A DNA stretch of 64,000 bases from Lentzea fradiae (GTDB lineage: Bacteria; Actinomycetota; Actinomycetes; Mycobacteriales; Pseudonocardiaceae): the NCBI RefSeq assembly GCF_900100955.1, contig NZ_FNCC01000001.1:62001-126000 (forward strand), read 5' to 3'. Positions 32,175-40,871 of this stretch are shown here, in pieces (positions within the stretch are counted from its first letter, which is position 1; every line of letters starts with the position of its first letter). The notes under the pieces were generated by a model. The model did not search any database. It was not told the DNA's origin and was given only the letters and a program-made list of their open reading frames with translations. A program made the position numbers and the translations under genes.

Positions 32175-32832
32175 TCGAAACTCCCCCGATGTGGATGAGG
32201 TGATCTTCCTGCGGACATTGTGGTACTTCCCCGTCCGGCGCGTGGCCGAACGGACGAGCCGACACGCGCGAGCGGAGGTGCACAGGGGTGCACCCGTGTT
32301 CCAGCCGCGCGAAGGCGATGTCTGATAACGATTGTGGCAACTCCACCGGGACTCGAGTGCGATGCACTGCGCTGTCGGGGTGGTGCGCCGGAAGCGTCGG
32401 CGGGACCACCCGGTTGGCCGTACGGCCGCCGGTCCTGCGGGAGGCCCGCTCGAACGGGGCCCAGCCGAGCTCGGACGGGAGTGGGTTGCGGTGCGTGACC
32501 ACCGAACGGATCAACCGGTGGTCCACCTGGTGGGACGGCGGAAGATCTCCGCTCGTCGGCGGCCCGCGAGCCGCACCACGCGTGTCCACCGGCCGCCGGG
32601 TGCGGTCGCGGACGGTGCGGACCGGGTGGCGGGCCGGGTGCTCCCATGACCCCTCTTCCCGGGTTTCTCGCAGGTGAGCGGCGTGTCGCGGCGCGAAACG
32701 CCGGTGGTGACGGCTGAGACGCACGGTAGCGGGTGGGCGGTTTCCCCTGACACCGAGATGGAGCAGCCGACCACCGACAGAGGCATTGCCGTTGCGTCAC
32801 ACGAGGGAAGATGATGTTGTGAGTACCGCATT
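32175..32832. other. Intergenic region upstream of arc, no gene recognised
   Basis: About 660 bp. Short open frames exist on both strands (for example 32288-32677 plus, 32511-32870 minus), but none has a domain, a ribosome-binding site or biased composition. It should hold promoters for the minus-strand membrane protein and for arc. Confidence 0.5.
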
Positions 32833-32864
32833 TTGTCGGTGATCGCCGGTACCGTAATCGGTAC
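32833..32864 (+). promoter_or_regulatory. Putative arc promoter with palindromic operator
   Basis: TTGTCG (32833-32838), a 16-nt spacer and TAATCG (32855-32860). A perfect palindrome, GTACCG-TAAT-CGGTAC (32849-32864), is centred on the -10 element, so a regulator bound there would block RNA polymerase. The ribosome-binding site GGAGGAGGG follows near 32871-32880. Confidence 0.45.
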
Positions 32865-32887
32865 GAACACGGGAGGAGGGTGCCGAC

Positions 32888-34684
32888 ATGCAGCACGGTC
32901 ATCCCGGCAGCCAACCCGATGAGGGTGGCGAGCTGAACCAGGGCAACAATTCTGCTGAGCTGACAGCGCAGATCAGGTTCCTCGAGGACGAGATCGCGTC
33001 GTTGCGTCGCAAGCTGACCGAGTCGCCGCGTCACACGCGGTTGCTCGAGCAGCGTCTGGCTGAGGCGACTGAGCGCGTCAGCCAGCTGACCGAGCGAAAC
33101 ACGAAGCTCATAGACACCCTCCGCGAAGCACGTAGCCAGCTGCTCGCGCTGCGTGAGGAGGTCGACCGGCTGGCGCAGCCTCCCAGCGGGTACGGCGTCT
33201 TCATGGCGAGGTTCGACGACGGGACGGTCGACGTCTTCACGTCCGGCCGCAGGATGCGCGTCGCCGTGTCCCCCGCGGTCGAGCCGGAGAAGCTGTCGTT
33301 CGGCCAGTCCGTCCGCCTCAACGAGGCGCTGACCGTCGTCGAGGCCGGTGGGTTCGAGCGGTCCGGTGAGGTCTGCGCGCTGCGGGAGGTGCTCTCCGAG
33401 GACGGGGAGGACCAGATCGCCCGCGCGCTGGTCGTCGGCCACGCGGACGAGGAGAGGGTGGTGTGGCTCGCCCAGCCGCTGCTCGACTCGCCGCTCAAGC
33501 CCGGCGACTCGCTGCTGGTCGACTCGAAGGCGGGCTTCGCCTACGAGCGGGTCCCCAAGGCCGAGGTCGAGGACCTCGTGCTCGAGGAGGTCCCGGACAT
33601 CGACTACAGCGACATCGGTGGTCTGTCCCGGCAGATCGAGCAGATCCGCGACGCCGTGGAGCTGCCGTTCCTGCACGCCGACCTGTTCCGCGAGTACGAG
33701 CTGCGCCCGCCCAAGGGCGTGCTGCTCTACGGCCCTCCCGGCTGCGGCAAGACGCTCATCGCCAAGGCGGTGGCGAACTCGCTGGCCAAGAAGGTGCGGG
33801 AGATCCGCGGCGAGACCGACAAGCAGGCCAAGTCGTACTTCCTCAACATCAAGGGCCCCGAGCTGCTCAACAAGTTCGTCGGTGAGACGGAGCGGCACAT
33901 CCGCCTGATCTTCCAGCGAGCTCGTGAGAAGGCGTCCGACGGCACCCCGGTGATCGTGTTCTTCGACGAGATGGACTCGATCTTCCGCACCCGCGGCTCC
34001 GGTGTCTCGTCCGACGTCGAGACGACGATCGTGCCCCAGCTCCTCGCCGAGATCGACGGCGTCGAGGGCCTGGAGAACGTCATCGTCATCGGCGCCTCCA
34101 ACCGCGAGGACATGATCGACCCGGCGATCCTCCGCCCCGGCCGCCTCGACGTGAAGATCAAGATCGAGCGGCCGGACGCCGAGGGCGCGAAGGACATCTT
34201 CAACAAGTACCTGACGCCCAACCTCCCGCTGCACGCCGACGACCTCGCCGAGTTCGGCGGAGACCCGAAGGCGTGCATCGAGGGCATGGTGCAGCACACC
34301 GTGGAGCGCATGTACGAGGAGTCCGAGGACAACCGGTTCCTGGAGGTCACCTACGCCAACGGTGACAAGGAGGTCCTGTACTTCCGGGACTTCAACTCCG
34401 GAGCCATGATCCAGAACATCGTCGACAGGGCCAAGAAGGCGGCGATCAAGTCGCTGCTCGACACCAAGCAGCCCGGACTCTCCGTCCGGCACCTGCAGGC
34501 GGCCATCCTCGACGAGTTCGCCGAGAACGAGGACCTGCCGAACACGACGAACCCGGACGACTGGGCACGCATCTCGGGCAAGAAGGGCGAGCGGATCGTC
34601 TACATCCGCACGCTCGTCACCGGGAAGAACCAGGACACCGGCCGCGCGATCGACACGGCCACGAACACCGGCACCTACCTGTAG
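32888..34684 (+). CDS. arc: Proteasome-associated AAA ATPase (ARC/Mpa)
   Basis: 598 aa. It forms the hexameric ring that recognises Pup, unfolds pupylated proteins and feeds them to the 20S proteasome. An N-terminal coiled coil (about 22-95) binds Pup. Two OB folds follow (about 100-240), then the AAA domain with Walker A GPPGCGKT (282-289) and Walker [11 protein letters not shown] (about 355-364), and an arginine-finger region [11 protein letters not shown]. The C-terminus ends TGTYL, the penultimate Tyr needed to open the proteasome gate. Here it stands about 18.5 kb from dop rather than beside it. Confidence 0.97.
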   Translation: MQHGHPGSQPDEGGELNQGNNSAELTAQIRFLEDEIASLRRKLTESPRHTRLLEQRLAEATERVSQLTERNTKLIDTLREARSQLLALREEVDRLAQPPSGYGVFMARFDDGTVDVFTSGRRMRVAVSPAVEPEKLSFGQSVRLNEALTVVEAGGFERSGEVCALREVLSEDGEDQIARALVVGHADEERVVWLAQPLLDSPLKPGDSLLVDSKAGFAYERVPKAEVEDLVLEEVPDIDYSDIGGLSRQIEQIRDAVELPFLHADLFREYELRPPKGVLLYGPPGCGKTLIAKAVANSLAKKVREIRGETDKQAKSYFLNIKGPELLNKFVGETERHIRLIFQRAREKASDGTPVIVFFDEMDSIFRTRGSGVSSDVETTIVPQLLAEIDGVEGLENVIVIGASNREDMIDPAILRPGRLDVKIKIERPDAEGAKDIFNKYLTPNLPLHADDLAEFGGDPKACIEGMVQHTVERMYEESEDNRFLEVTYANGDKEVLYFRDFNSGAMIQNIVDRAKKAAIKSLLDTKQPGLSVRHLQAAILDEFAENEDLPNTTNPDDWARISGKKGERIVYIRTLVTGKNQDTGRAIDTATNTGTYL

Positions 34685-34700
34685 GACGGATCGACCCCGA

Positions 34701-34733
34701 ACCGCCCCGGTCGCGCTCAGCGGCCGGGGCGGT
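34701..34733 (+). terminator. Terminator after arc
   Basis: Perfect 10-bp stem ACCGCCCCGG (34701-34710) with CCGGGGCGGT (34724-34733), 13-nt loop, 16 bp past the stop codon. Confidence 0.75.
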
Positions 34734-35076
34734 CCGGCGTTTCCGGGCTGATGTGTCCACGCCTGACCGGCACGTCAGCGGCCATCCGGCCGAGCTGCCC
34801 GACCGGCACGAACTCGGGTGTTGGCTTGCCGGCCGGGTGCTTGTCCGCGTCGGGGCGATCGGGCTCTCGCCGAGGCCGAGCCAGCCGACCGCTTGCCGGT
34901 CGTCTCCGCCTGGCTCGCCTCCGGCTGGCTCCGCTGCCCTGAGGTGGGCCATCAGCCCACGGTTCGGCGTCGGCCTCGCCACCTGCCACCGCTCCCAGGA
35001 CCGTCTGGTGCCCGCGGCTCGATCCCTGCCGCCTCCATGAGCTGGCCACCGTCCACGGCCTCAGCGTCGACCTGGG
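34734..35076. other. Intergenic region between arc and the response regulator, no gene recognised
   Basis: About 340 bp. All three plus frames have open stretches that exchange (for example near 34753-35040 and 34818-35183), which could be a frameshifted gene remnant. No domain is recognised. Confidence 0.4.
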
Positions 35077-35703
35077 TCAGACCAGGCCGGCCTCGTAGGC
35101 GGCGATCACGAGCTGGGCGCGGTCGCGGGCGTGCAGCTTGGCCAGCAGGTTGCCGATGTGCGTCTTCACCGTGCCAGGGCTGACGTGCAGGGCGGCCTGG
35201 ATTTCTGCGTTGGACAGGCCGCGTGCGACCAGCAGCAGGACCTCCTTCTCGCGCTCTGTCAGCCGTTCCAGGCCGTGCGCGGACGGTGCCGCGGGGCGGC
35301 GCACGAACTCGGAGATCAGGCGGCGGGTGATCGAGGGTGACAGCAGTGACTCGCCGGAGGCCACGACGCGGATCGCGGCCAGCAGTTCGGCCGGTGGGGT
35401 GTCCTTCAGCAGGAAACCCGAGGCGCCCGCCCGCAACGCGCCGAAGACGTAGTCGTCCAGGTCGAACGTCGTCAGCACGAGGACGCGCGGGCCGTCCAGG
35501 CGGCGCGTGGCCTCTATGCCGTCCATCTCCGGCATGCGGATGTCCATCAGCACCACGTCCGGCCGCAGGACCGCTGCGGCCGTCACGGCTTCGGTGCCCG
35601 TGCCGGCTTCTCCCACGACGGTGAGGTCCGGTTCGTTGTCGACGAGGAGGCGGAAGCTGGCGCGCAGCAACGCCTGGTCGTCGGCGATCAGCACGCTCGT
35701 CAT
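35077..35703 (-). CDS. NarL/LuxR-family response regulator
   Basis: 208 aa. Receiver domain with acidic pocket IADDQ, phosphoacceptor Asp54 (LMDIRMPEMDG), Thr in LTTF and Lys in LLKDTP. The C-terminal LuxR helix-turn-helix (about 143-205) reads LTEREKEVLLLVARGLSNAEI and SPGTVKTHIGNLL. It overlaps the kinase gene by 4 bp. The two probably control the divergent ABC exporter at 36902-38355, a common arrangement. Confidence 0.94.
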   Translation of the reverse strand: MTSVLIADDQALLRASFRLLVDNEPDLTVVGEAGTGTEAVTAAAVLRPDVVLMDIRMPEMDGIEATRRLDGPRVLVLTTFDLDDYVFGALRAGASGFLLKDTPPAELLAAIRVVASGESLLSPSITRRLISEFVRRPAAPSAHGLERLTEREKEVLLLVARGLSNAEIQAALHVSPGTVKTHIGNLLAKLHARDRAQLVIAAYEAGLV

Positions 35704-36791
35704 CGCTGTGGCAGCTCCGCCACGACGCGGAAGCCGCCGTCCGGACCGGGTCCGGCGCTGAACGTGCCGCCGTAGACGGCCACGCGTTCTCTCATGCCGG
35801 CCAAGCCGTGTCCCGTGCCGAGATCATTCACGCCGAGATCTTTCACTCCGGGGCCGTCGTCCGTCACCTCGACGCGGACCGCTTCCGGCCGCACGTCCAC
35901 CGCCACCGTGCAGGACGCGGGCGCCGCGTGCTTCACGACGTTGGTCAGCGCCTCCTGCACGATCCGGTACACCGACAGCCCGATCCCGTCCGGCACGGTG
36001 GGTTCGCCGCGCACGTCCAGCGACACCCGCACGCCGGCCAGGGACGCCCGGTCGGCCAGGCCGGGCAGGCCGTCGAGGCCGGGGGACGGCGTGAGGTCGG
36101 CGTCCGAGCGCAGCACGCCGAGTAAGCCGCGCATCTCGGTCAACGCCGCTCTGCTGGTCTCGGAGATCACGTCCAGCGCCTGGTAGGCGTGGCCGGGTGA
36201 GCGCACGTGTGCGGCGTTGGCCGCCTGCACCGCGATGAGGGAGAGGTTGTGCGCCACCACGTCGTGCAGTTCGCGGGCGATGCGCAGGCGTTCGTCGGCC
36301 AGGGCCTGCTCGGAACGCTGGGCCGTCTCCCGTTCCAGGAACGACCGCCGGAGCTGCGTGGTGTAGCCGATGGCCCACACGGCACCGAGGACGACGATGA
36401 CGACGAGGACGACGAGCCCGTTCTCCTGGTCGCCACCGGAGACCGCGGAGACCACGGCGGTGGCGCCCGCGAACCCGGCGAGCGACCAGGACTTCGGGCG
36501 CTCGACGGCGACGGTGTAGAGCGTGAAGCAGACCGCCGCGAGCGGCGCGCCGAGTGCTTCGGCCGGCAGCACCTCGCCGACCACGGCCGCGGCCGTGGTG
36601 ACCGTGGTGACCACGAGAGCCGTCATAGGCCGGAACCGGCGCAGGGCCACCGGCAGCGCGATGAGCTCGGCGGCCGGGCCGACGAGCCACCACGGCTTGT
36701 CCTGGTTCTCCACCATCGCGTAGCCGACGAGCGCGCCGATCACCAGCATGGCGGTGAAGTCGACCAGGTAGAGGTGCAGTCTCGTGAGCAC
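35700..36791 (-). CDS. Sensor histidine kinase (HisKA_3 type)
   Basis: 363 aa from a GTG start. Five or six membrane helices (about 8-150) without a large outer domain, so it probably senses within the membrane. The phosphorylated His176 is in RELHDVVAHN; the ATPase domain has the G box DDGPGVKDLGVNDLG and GHGLAGMRERV. Phosphotransfer partner is the overlapping NarL-type regulator. Such kinases often sense cell-envelope damage or drugs; the signal here is unknown. Confidence 0.93.
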   Translation of the reverse strand: MLTRLHLYLVDFTAMLVIGALVGYAMVENQDKPWWLVGPAAELIALPVALRRFRPMTALVVTTVTTAAAVVGEVLPAEALGAPLAAVCFTLYTVAVERPKSWSLAGFAGATAVVSAVSGGDQENGLVVLVVIVVLGAVWAIGYTTQLRRSFLERETAQRSEQALADERLRIARELHDVVAHNLSLIAVQAANAAHVRSPGHAYQALDVISETSRAALTEMRGLLGVLRSDADLTPSPGLDGLPGLADRASLAGVRVSLDVRGEPTVPDGIGLSVYRIVQEALTNVVKHAAPASCTVAVDVRPEAVRVEVTDDGPGVKDLGVNDLGTGHGLAGMRERVAVYGGTFSAGPGPDGGFRVVAELPQR

Positions 36792-36901
36792 AAGCCGACG
36801 GTAACGAGCGGCGACGGGCGGCGCCTCGGACCACGGTCCGATTCCGGAGATCGGAGCCAGGGCCGATCCGCCAGGGCACGGGAAGGCCGACGCTGGTCCG
36901 C

Positions 36902-37603
36902 ATGATCGAGGTGCGGAACCTGACGAAGAGGTACGGCGGCACCACAGCCGTCGACGACCTGTCCTTCACCGTCCACTCCGGACGGGTGACGGGCTTCCTC
37001 GGCCCGAACGGGGCCGGGAAGTCCACGACGATGCGCATGGTCCTCGGTCTGGACCGGCCCAGTGCGGGCGAGGCGCTCGTCGGCGGCCGGCGCTACCGCG
37101 AGCTGACGCACCCGCTGCGGCACGTCGGCGCGCTGCTCGACCCGTCGGCGGTGCACCTCGGCCGCCGGGCGCTCGACCACCTGCGCTGGATCGCGGCGAG
37201 CAACGGGATCGACCGGCGCCGCGCGGTGGAGCTGGTCGAGCAGGTCGGGCTGGGAGGCGCGCGGGACAAGCGGATCCGCGCGTTGTCGCTCGGGATGAGG
37301 CAACGGCTCGGCGTCGCGGCCGCGTTGCTCGGCGACCCGCAGGTGCTGATGTTCGACGAGCCGGTCAACGGCCTGGACCCCGAGGGCGTGCGGTGGATCA
37401 GGGACCTCCTGCGGGGTCTCGCGGACGAGGGCCGCACCGTCTTCGTCTCCAGCCACCTGATGAGCGAGATGGCGCTGACGGCGGACCACGTCGTGATCGT
37501 CGCGAGAGGACGGCTGGTGAAGGAGACCTCCATCGGCGCGCTGACGGAGAAGGGTTCTCTGGAGGACGCCTACCTCGACCTGACCACGGGGAGGGGACTG
37601 TGA
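36902..37603 (+). CDS. ABC exporter ATP-binding protein
   Basis: 233 aa. Walker A GPNGAGKS, signature LSLGMRQRL, Walker B VLMFDEPVNGLDP, switch His in SSHLM. It resembles the bacitracin/lantibiotic-immunity ATPases (BcrA-like), which lack the DrrA C-terminal extension. It is divergent from the two-component system (110 bp gap), and its stop overlaps the permease GTG. Confidence 0.92.
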   Translation: MIEVRNLTKRYGGTTAVDDLSFTVHSGRVTGFLGPNGAGKSTTMRMVLGLDRPSAGEALVGGRRYRELTHPLRHVGALLDPSAVHLGRRALDHLRWIAASNGIDRRRAVELVEQVGLGGARDKRIRALSLGMRQRLGVAAALLGDPQVLMFDEPVNGLDPEGVRWIRDLLRGLADEGRTVFVSSHLMSEMALTADHVVIVARGRLVKETSIGALTEKGSLEDAYLDLTTGRGL

Positions 37604-38355
37604 GGAACGCGCTCGCCGCGGAGTGGCTCAAGCTCCGCACCGTCCGCGCCCCCTACGGCATCCTCGCCACGACCGGCCTGATGGTCGTGGCCGGCGCGGC
37701 GCTCTCGGTCCTGATCGTCCAGGACTACGACACGTCGCCCGCCGCGGAGCAGGCGAGGTTCGCCTCGGCGGACTCCAGCGTGGTGATCACGCCGGTCGTG
37801 CAGTTCCTCGCGGCGGCGCTCGGGGCTCTGGTGGCGACGTCCGACCCGCGGCTCACCGCGCTGACGGCCGTGCCGGACAGGACCCGGCTGCTGCTGGCCA
37901 AGACCGTGCTCGTCGCCGCCGTTACCGCCGTGCTCGGGACCGTGACGCTCGCGGTGAGCACCGGCACGAGCTGGGTCGTCGTGGGAGACCGGCCACCGCC
38001 GATCGCGCCGTGGGAGAGCCTCGGCGACGCGTTACCGTGGGCGAGCGCGGCGGTGCTGTCGATCCTCGTCACCGGACTGGCGGGTCTCGGCCTCGGACTG
38101 GCGGTGCGGTCCACGGTGGTGGCCGTGGTGGTCGTCGGCGTGCTGCTGTGGGGAATCCCGGCGATCACGCCGATGCTCCCGCAGCCCTGGGACACCGACA
38201 CCTCCGCGGTGATGGTGCCGTACCTGGTGTGGCAGGTGTCCGGCGTGGCGGAGGACGCGCCGCTCGGCCCCGTGGCCGCGACAGCCGTCCTGCTCGCCTA
38301 CGCGGTCGTGACGATCGGTGCGGGGGCGGTGACTCTGCTGCGACGAGACGCTTGA
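37600..38355 (+). CDS. ABC exporter permease (ABC2 type)
   Basis: 251 aa, GTG start overlapping the ATPase stop by 4 bp. Six predicted helices, an N-terminal amphipathic stretch (RNALAAEWLKLRTVRAPYG) typical of ABC2 permeases of the bacitracin/lantibiotic-resistance type. Presumed substrate is a peptide or envelope-active compound, in keeping with the neighbouring sensor kinase. Not shown. Confidence 0.88.
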   Translation: MRNALAAEWLKLRTVRAPYGILATTGLMVVAGAALSVLIVQDYDTSPAAEQARFASADSSVVITPVVQFLAAALGALVATSDPRLTALTAVPDRTRLLLAKTVLVAAVTAVLGTVTLAVSTGTSWVVVGDRPPPIAPWESLGDALPWASAAVLSILVTGLAGLGLGLAVRSTVVAVVVVGVLLWGIPAITPMLPQPWDTDTSAVMVPYLVWQVSGVAEDAPLGPVAATAVLLAYAVVTIGAGAVTLLRRDA

Positions 38356-38397
38356 CTCGGTCGAGAGCGTCGCCTTATGGTCGTCTGGACCATTAAC

Positions 38398-38413
38398 GGT
38401 AAGGAAACTTACC
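38398..38413. promoter_or_regulatory. Inverted repeat upstream of the GH5 cellulase gene
   Basis: Perfect GGTAAG-GAAA-CTTACC, inside a wider near-symmetrical TTAA...TTAG context, 50 bp before the start codon. Its place suits a repressor or activator of the glycosidase gene. No adjacent LacI-type gene. Confidence 0.5.
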
Positions 38414-38463
38414 TAACTAATCCGCCGCCGTCGGATTCCAGACAGTCCGAGAGGAGACGCTCT

Positions 38464-39519
38464 ATGGCTTGGCAGAGGTCTGTGGTGGCGTTCGCCGCGG
38501 CGGTCGTGCTCCCGTTGACCGGTGTGATGGCGGGCAGTTCGGTCGCCGCCGCGCCCGCGGGTGACGTCTCCGCCGCCGCGCTGCCCGCGGGGTCGCCCGC
38601 GGCGGTCAACGGCCAGCTCCGGGTGTGCGGCGTGAAGCTGTGCAACAAGAACGGCAAGCAGATCCAGCTGCGCGGCATGAGCACGCACGGCATCCAGTGG
38701 TACTCCCAGTGCGTCAAGTCCGCGTCGCTCGACGCGCTCGCCAACGACTGGAAGGCGGACATCCTCCGCATCTCGATGTACGTCCAGGAGGGCGGGTACG
38801 AGTCCAACCCGCGCAAGTTCACCGACCTGGTGCACGGCTACATCGAGGAGGCCACGAAGCGGGGTCTGTACGCGCTGGTCGACTGGCACCAGCTCTCGCC
38901 GGGCGACCCGAACCACAACACCGAGCGCGCCAAGACGTTCTTCAAGGAGATCGCCCAGCGGCACAAGGACAAGACGAACATCATCTACGACATCGCGAAC
39001 GAGCCGAACGGTGTCTCGTGGTCGCGGGTGAAGTCCTACGCGGAGGCGGTCATCCCGACGATCCGCGCCGAGGACCCGGACAGCCTCGTGCTCGTCGGCA
39101 CGCACGGCTGGTCCACGTTCGGCCTGTCCGACGGCCGGGACGTCAGCGAGGTCAGCCGCAACAAGGTCAACGCCTCGAACCTGATGTACACGTTCCACTT
39201 CTACGCGAAGGACCACCGCGACTCGTACCTCAACGCGTTGCGCACGGTGTCGAGCCAGGTGCCGGTCTTCGTGACCGAGTTCGGGTCGCAGGAGGCGTCC
39301 GGTGACGGTCCCAACGACTTCACCATGGCGAACAAGTTCATCGCGTTCATGAAGGAGGCCAAGATCTCCTGGACGAACTGGAACTTCTCCGACGACCACC
39401 GCACGGGCGCGGTGTTCAACACCGGCACCTGCTCCGGCGGCAGCTTCGCCGGGGAGGGGCCGCTGAAGGAAGCCGGCAAGTGGGTGCGCAACCACATCCG
39501 CACCGCCGACGACTTCTGA
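38464..39519 (+). CDS. Secreted GH5 endoglucanase (cellulase)
   Basis: 351 aa. A signal peptide (about 1-30, cut near AAA-PA) is followed by a GH5 subfamily 2-like catalytic domain. It has RGMSTHGIQWY, the acid/base Glu180 in IANEPNG and the nucleophile Glu272 in VTEFGSQE, plus conserved His/Tyr in TFHFYA. It has no carbohydrate-binding module. It cuts internal beta-1,4-glucan bonds outside the cell. RBS GAGAGGAGA precedes the ATG. A terminator hairpin follows. It is unrelated in function to its neighbours. Confidence 0.93.
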   Translation: MAWQRSVVAFAAAVVLPLTGVMAGSSVAAAPAGDVSAAALPAGSPAAVNGQLRVCGVKLCNKNGKQIQLRGMSTHGIQWYSQCVKSASLDALANDWKADILRISMYVQEGGYESNPRKFTDLVHGYIEEATKRGLYALVDWHQLSPGDPNHNTERAKTFFKEIAQRHKDKTNIIYDIANEPNGVSWSRVKSYAEAVIPTIRAEDPDSLVLVGTHGWSTFGLSDGRDVSEVSRNKVNASNLMYTFHFYAKDHRDSYLNALRTVSSQVPVFVTEFGSQEASGDGPNDFTMANKFIAFMKEAKISWTNWNFSDDHRTGAVFNTGTCSGGSFAGEGPLKEAGKWVRNHIRTADDF

Positions 39520-39530
39520 TCCCGCGGGCC

Positions 39531-39547
39531 GGCCCCGCCACGGGGCC
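39531..39547 (+). terminator. Terminator after the GH5 gene
   Basis: GGCCCC-GCCAC-GGGGCC hairpin 12 bp past the stop codon; short stem, no T-tract. Confidence 0.55.
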
Positions 39548-39591
39548 AGGTGGACGGCGGTCCTGGGGGGCCGCCGTTTACCGTTGCGGGC

Positions 39592-40470
39592 ATGGCACAA
39601 CTCGCGCTCGGTCTCGCCTCCCTCGGCCGTCCCGCCTACATCAACCTCGGCCGTGAGGACGCACTGCCCGCCGTGCGCGACGTCGAGTCCATGCGCGCGC
39701 AGTGCCACCGTGTCCTCGACACGGCGTACGAACTGGGTATCCGGTGGGTCGACGCGGCCCGGTCGTACGGGCTGTCGGAGGACTTCCTGGCGTCGTGGCT
39801 GCCCGGCCACGACGACGTGACCGTCTCCAGCAAGTGGGGCTACGCCTACACCGCCGACTGGCGGCCCGACGCCGAGGTGCACGAGGTCAAGGAGCACTCG
39901 CTCGACCGGTTCACCCGGCAGTGGCAGGAGACCCGCGCGTTGCTGCCCCGGGTCGACCTCTACCAGGTGCACTCGCTGACGCCGGACAGCCCGCTGTTCG
40001 AGGACGCGGCGCTGCGGGACGCGATGGTCGCGACCGGTGTCCCGCTCGGCTTCTCGACGTCGGGACCGAAGCAGGCCGACACCATCCGCAAGGCGCTGGA
40101 CCTCGGGATCTTCCAGTCCGTGCAGTCCACCTGGAACCTCCTGGAGACCTCGGCGGGCGACGCGCTGCGGGAGGCGCACGACGCCGGCCTGAGGGTGATC
40201 GTCAAGGAGGGCGTGGCCAACGGACGGCTCGTCGTCCAGCCGCCGCGCGAGGTCGCCGAGAAAGCGGCGGAACTGGGGGTCGGTCCGGACGCGGTCGCCC
40301 TGGCGGCGATCCTGCGGCAGCCGTGGGCCGACGTCGTCCTGTCGGGCGCGGCGAGCCCGGGGCAGCTCCGGTCCAACGCGAATGCCGCCGGCCTCGACGT
40401 GGACCTCCCCGATCTCTCGGAGCCAGCCGTCCGGTACTGGGAAACCCGCTCCGGGCTCTCCTGGAACTGA
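39592..40470 (+). CDS. Aldo/keto reductase
   Basis: 292 aa. The TIM-barrel pattern of aldo/keto reductases is present: WVDAARSYGLSEDFLASWL (catalytic Asp and Tyr), VSSKWGY (Lys), DLYQVHSL (His), and the NADP-binding GVANGRL and SGAASPGQLRSNA. It reduces or oxidises a carbonyl or alcohol; substrate unknown. It lies just upstream of the terpenoid cluster promoters, separated by about 400 bp, so membership in the cluster is uncertain. Confidence 0.88.
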   Translation: MAQLALGLASLGRPAYINLGREDALPAVRDVESMRAQCHRVLDTAYELGIRWVDAARSYGLSEDFLASWLPGHDDVTVSSKWGYAYTADWRPDAEVHEVKEHSLDRFTRQWQETRALLPRVDLYQVHSLTPDSPLFEDAALRDAMVATGVPLGFSTSGPKQADTIRKALDLGIFQSVQSTWNLLETSAGDALREAHDAGLRVIVKEGVANGRLVVQPPREVAEKAAELGVGPDAVALAAILRQPWADVVLSGAASPGQLRSNANAAGLDVDLPDLSEPAVRYWETRSGLSWN

Positions 40471-40871
40471 GCGGTTCGCGCACCTCGCTGATCGGTTCCG
40501 GAATCCGGTCTTTACGGCCTCGTGGGCCGTTCTGCGGCTCAATCCTGCAATCGGGTTGTCTTTTTGATGTCTCGATAGGTTGACTGTTCGCGCACCGCAA
40601 CATGCGCATCACGGAGCGTGTCCAGCTGTTTCGAAACGTTCGAACACCGCTGATCAGCACATTTAAGAATGCTCTGACATTCCAAATGAGAAATGGCGTT
40701 TGTGAACTGTGAATTGCCGGTCTTGACAGTTCGGCGTTCCGAACTTTAGGTGGGTGGAATGGCCGGAAGTTGCGCGGAGGTAAAACGAGACGGTGCTCAA
40801 GAATCAGCCTTGACGTGCGGATAATGCGATTGTAGGTTCGGAGCCAAGCCCTCTTTGGGGAGGTTTGGAAA
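40471..40871. promoter_or_regulatory. Promoter region of the terpenoid gene cluster
   Basis: About 400 bp, AT-richer than its surroundings. Two sigma70-like promoters are visible. P1 has TTGACA (40723-40728), 17 nt and TTAGGT (40746-40751); its spacer is the perfect inverted repeat GTTCGG-CGTT-CCGAAC (40729-40744). P2 has TTGACG (40810-40815), 17 nt and TAGGTT (40833-40838). Two TTCGAA-centred palindromes lie end to end further upstream: GTTTCGAAAC (40628-40637) and GTTCGAAC (40638-40645). The ribosome-binding site is GGGGAGG (40857-40863). Promoters are predicted by consensus only. Confidence 0.6.
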
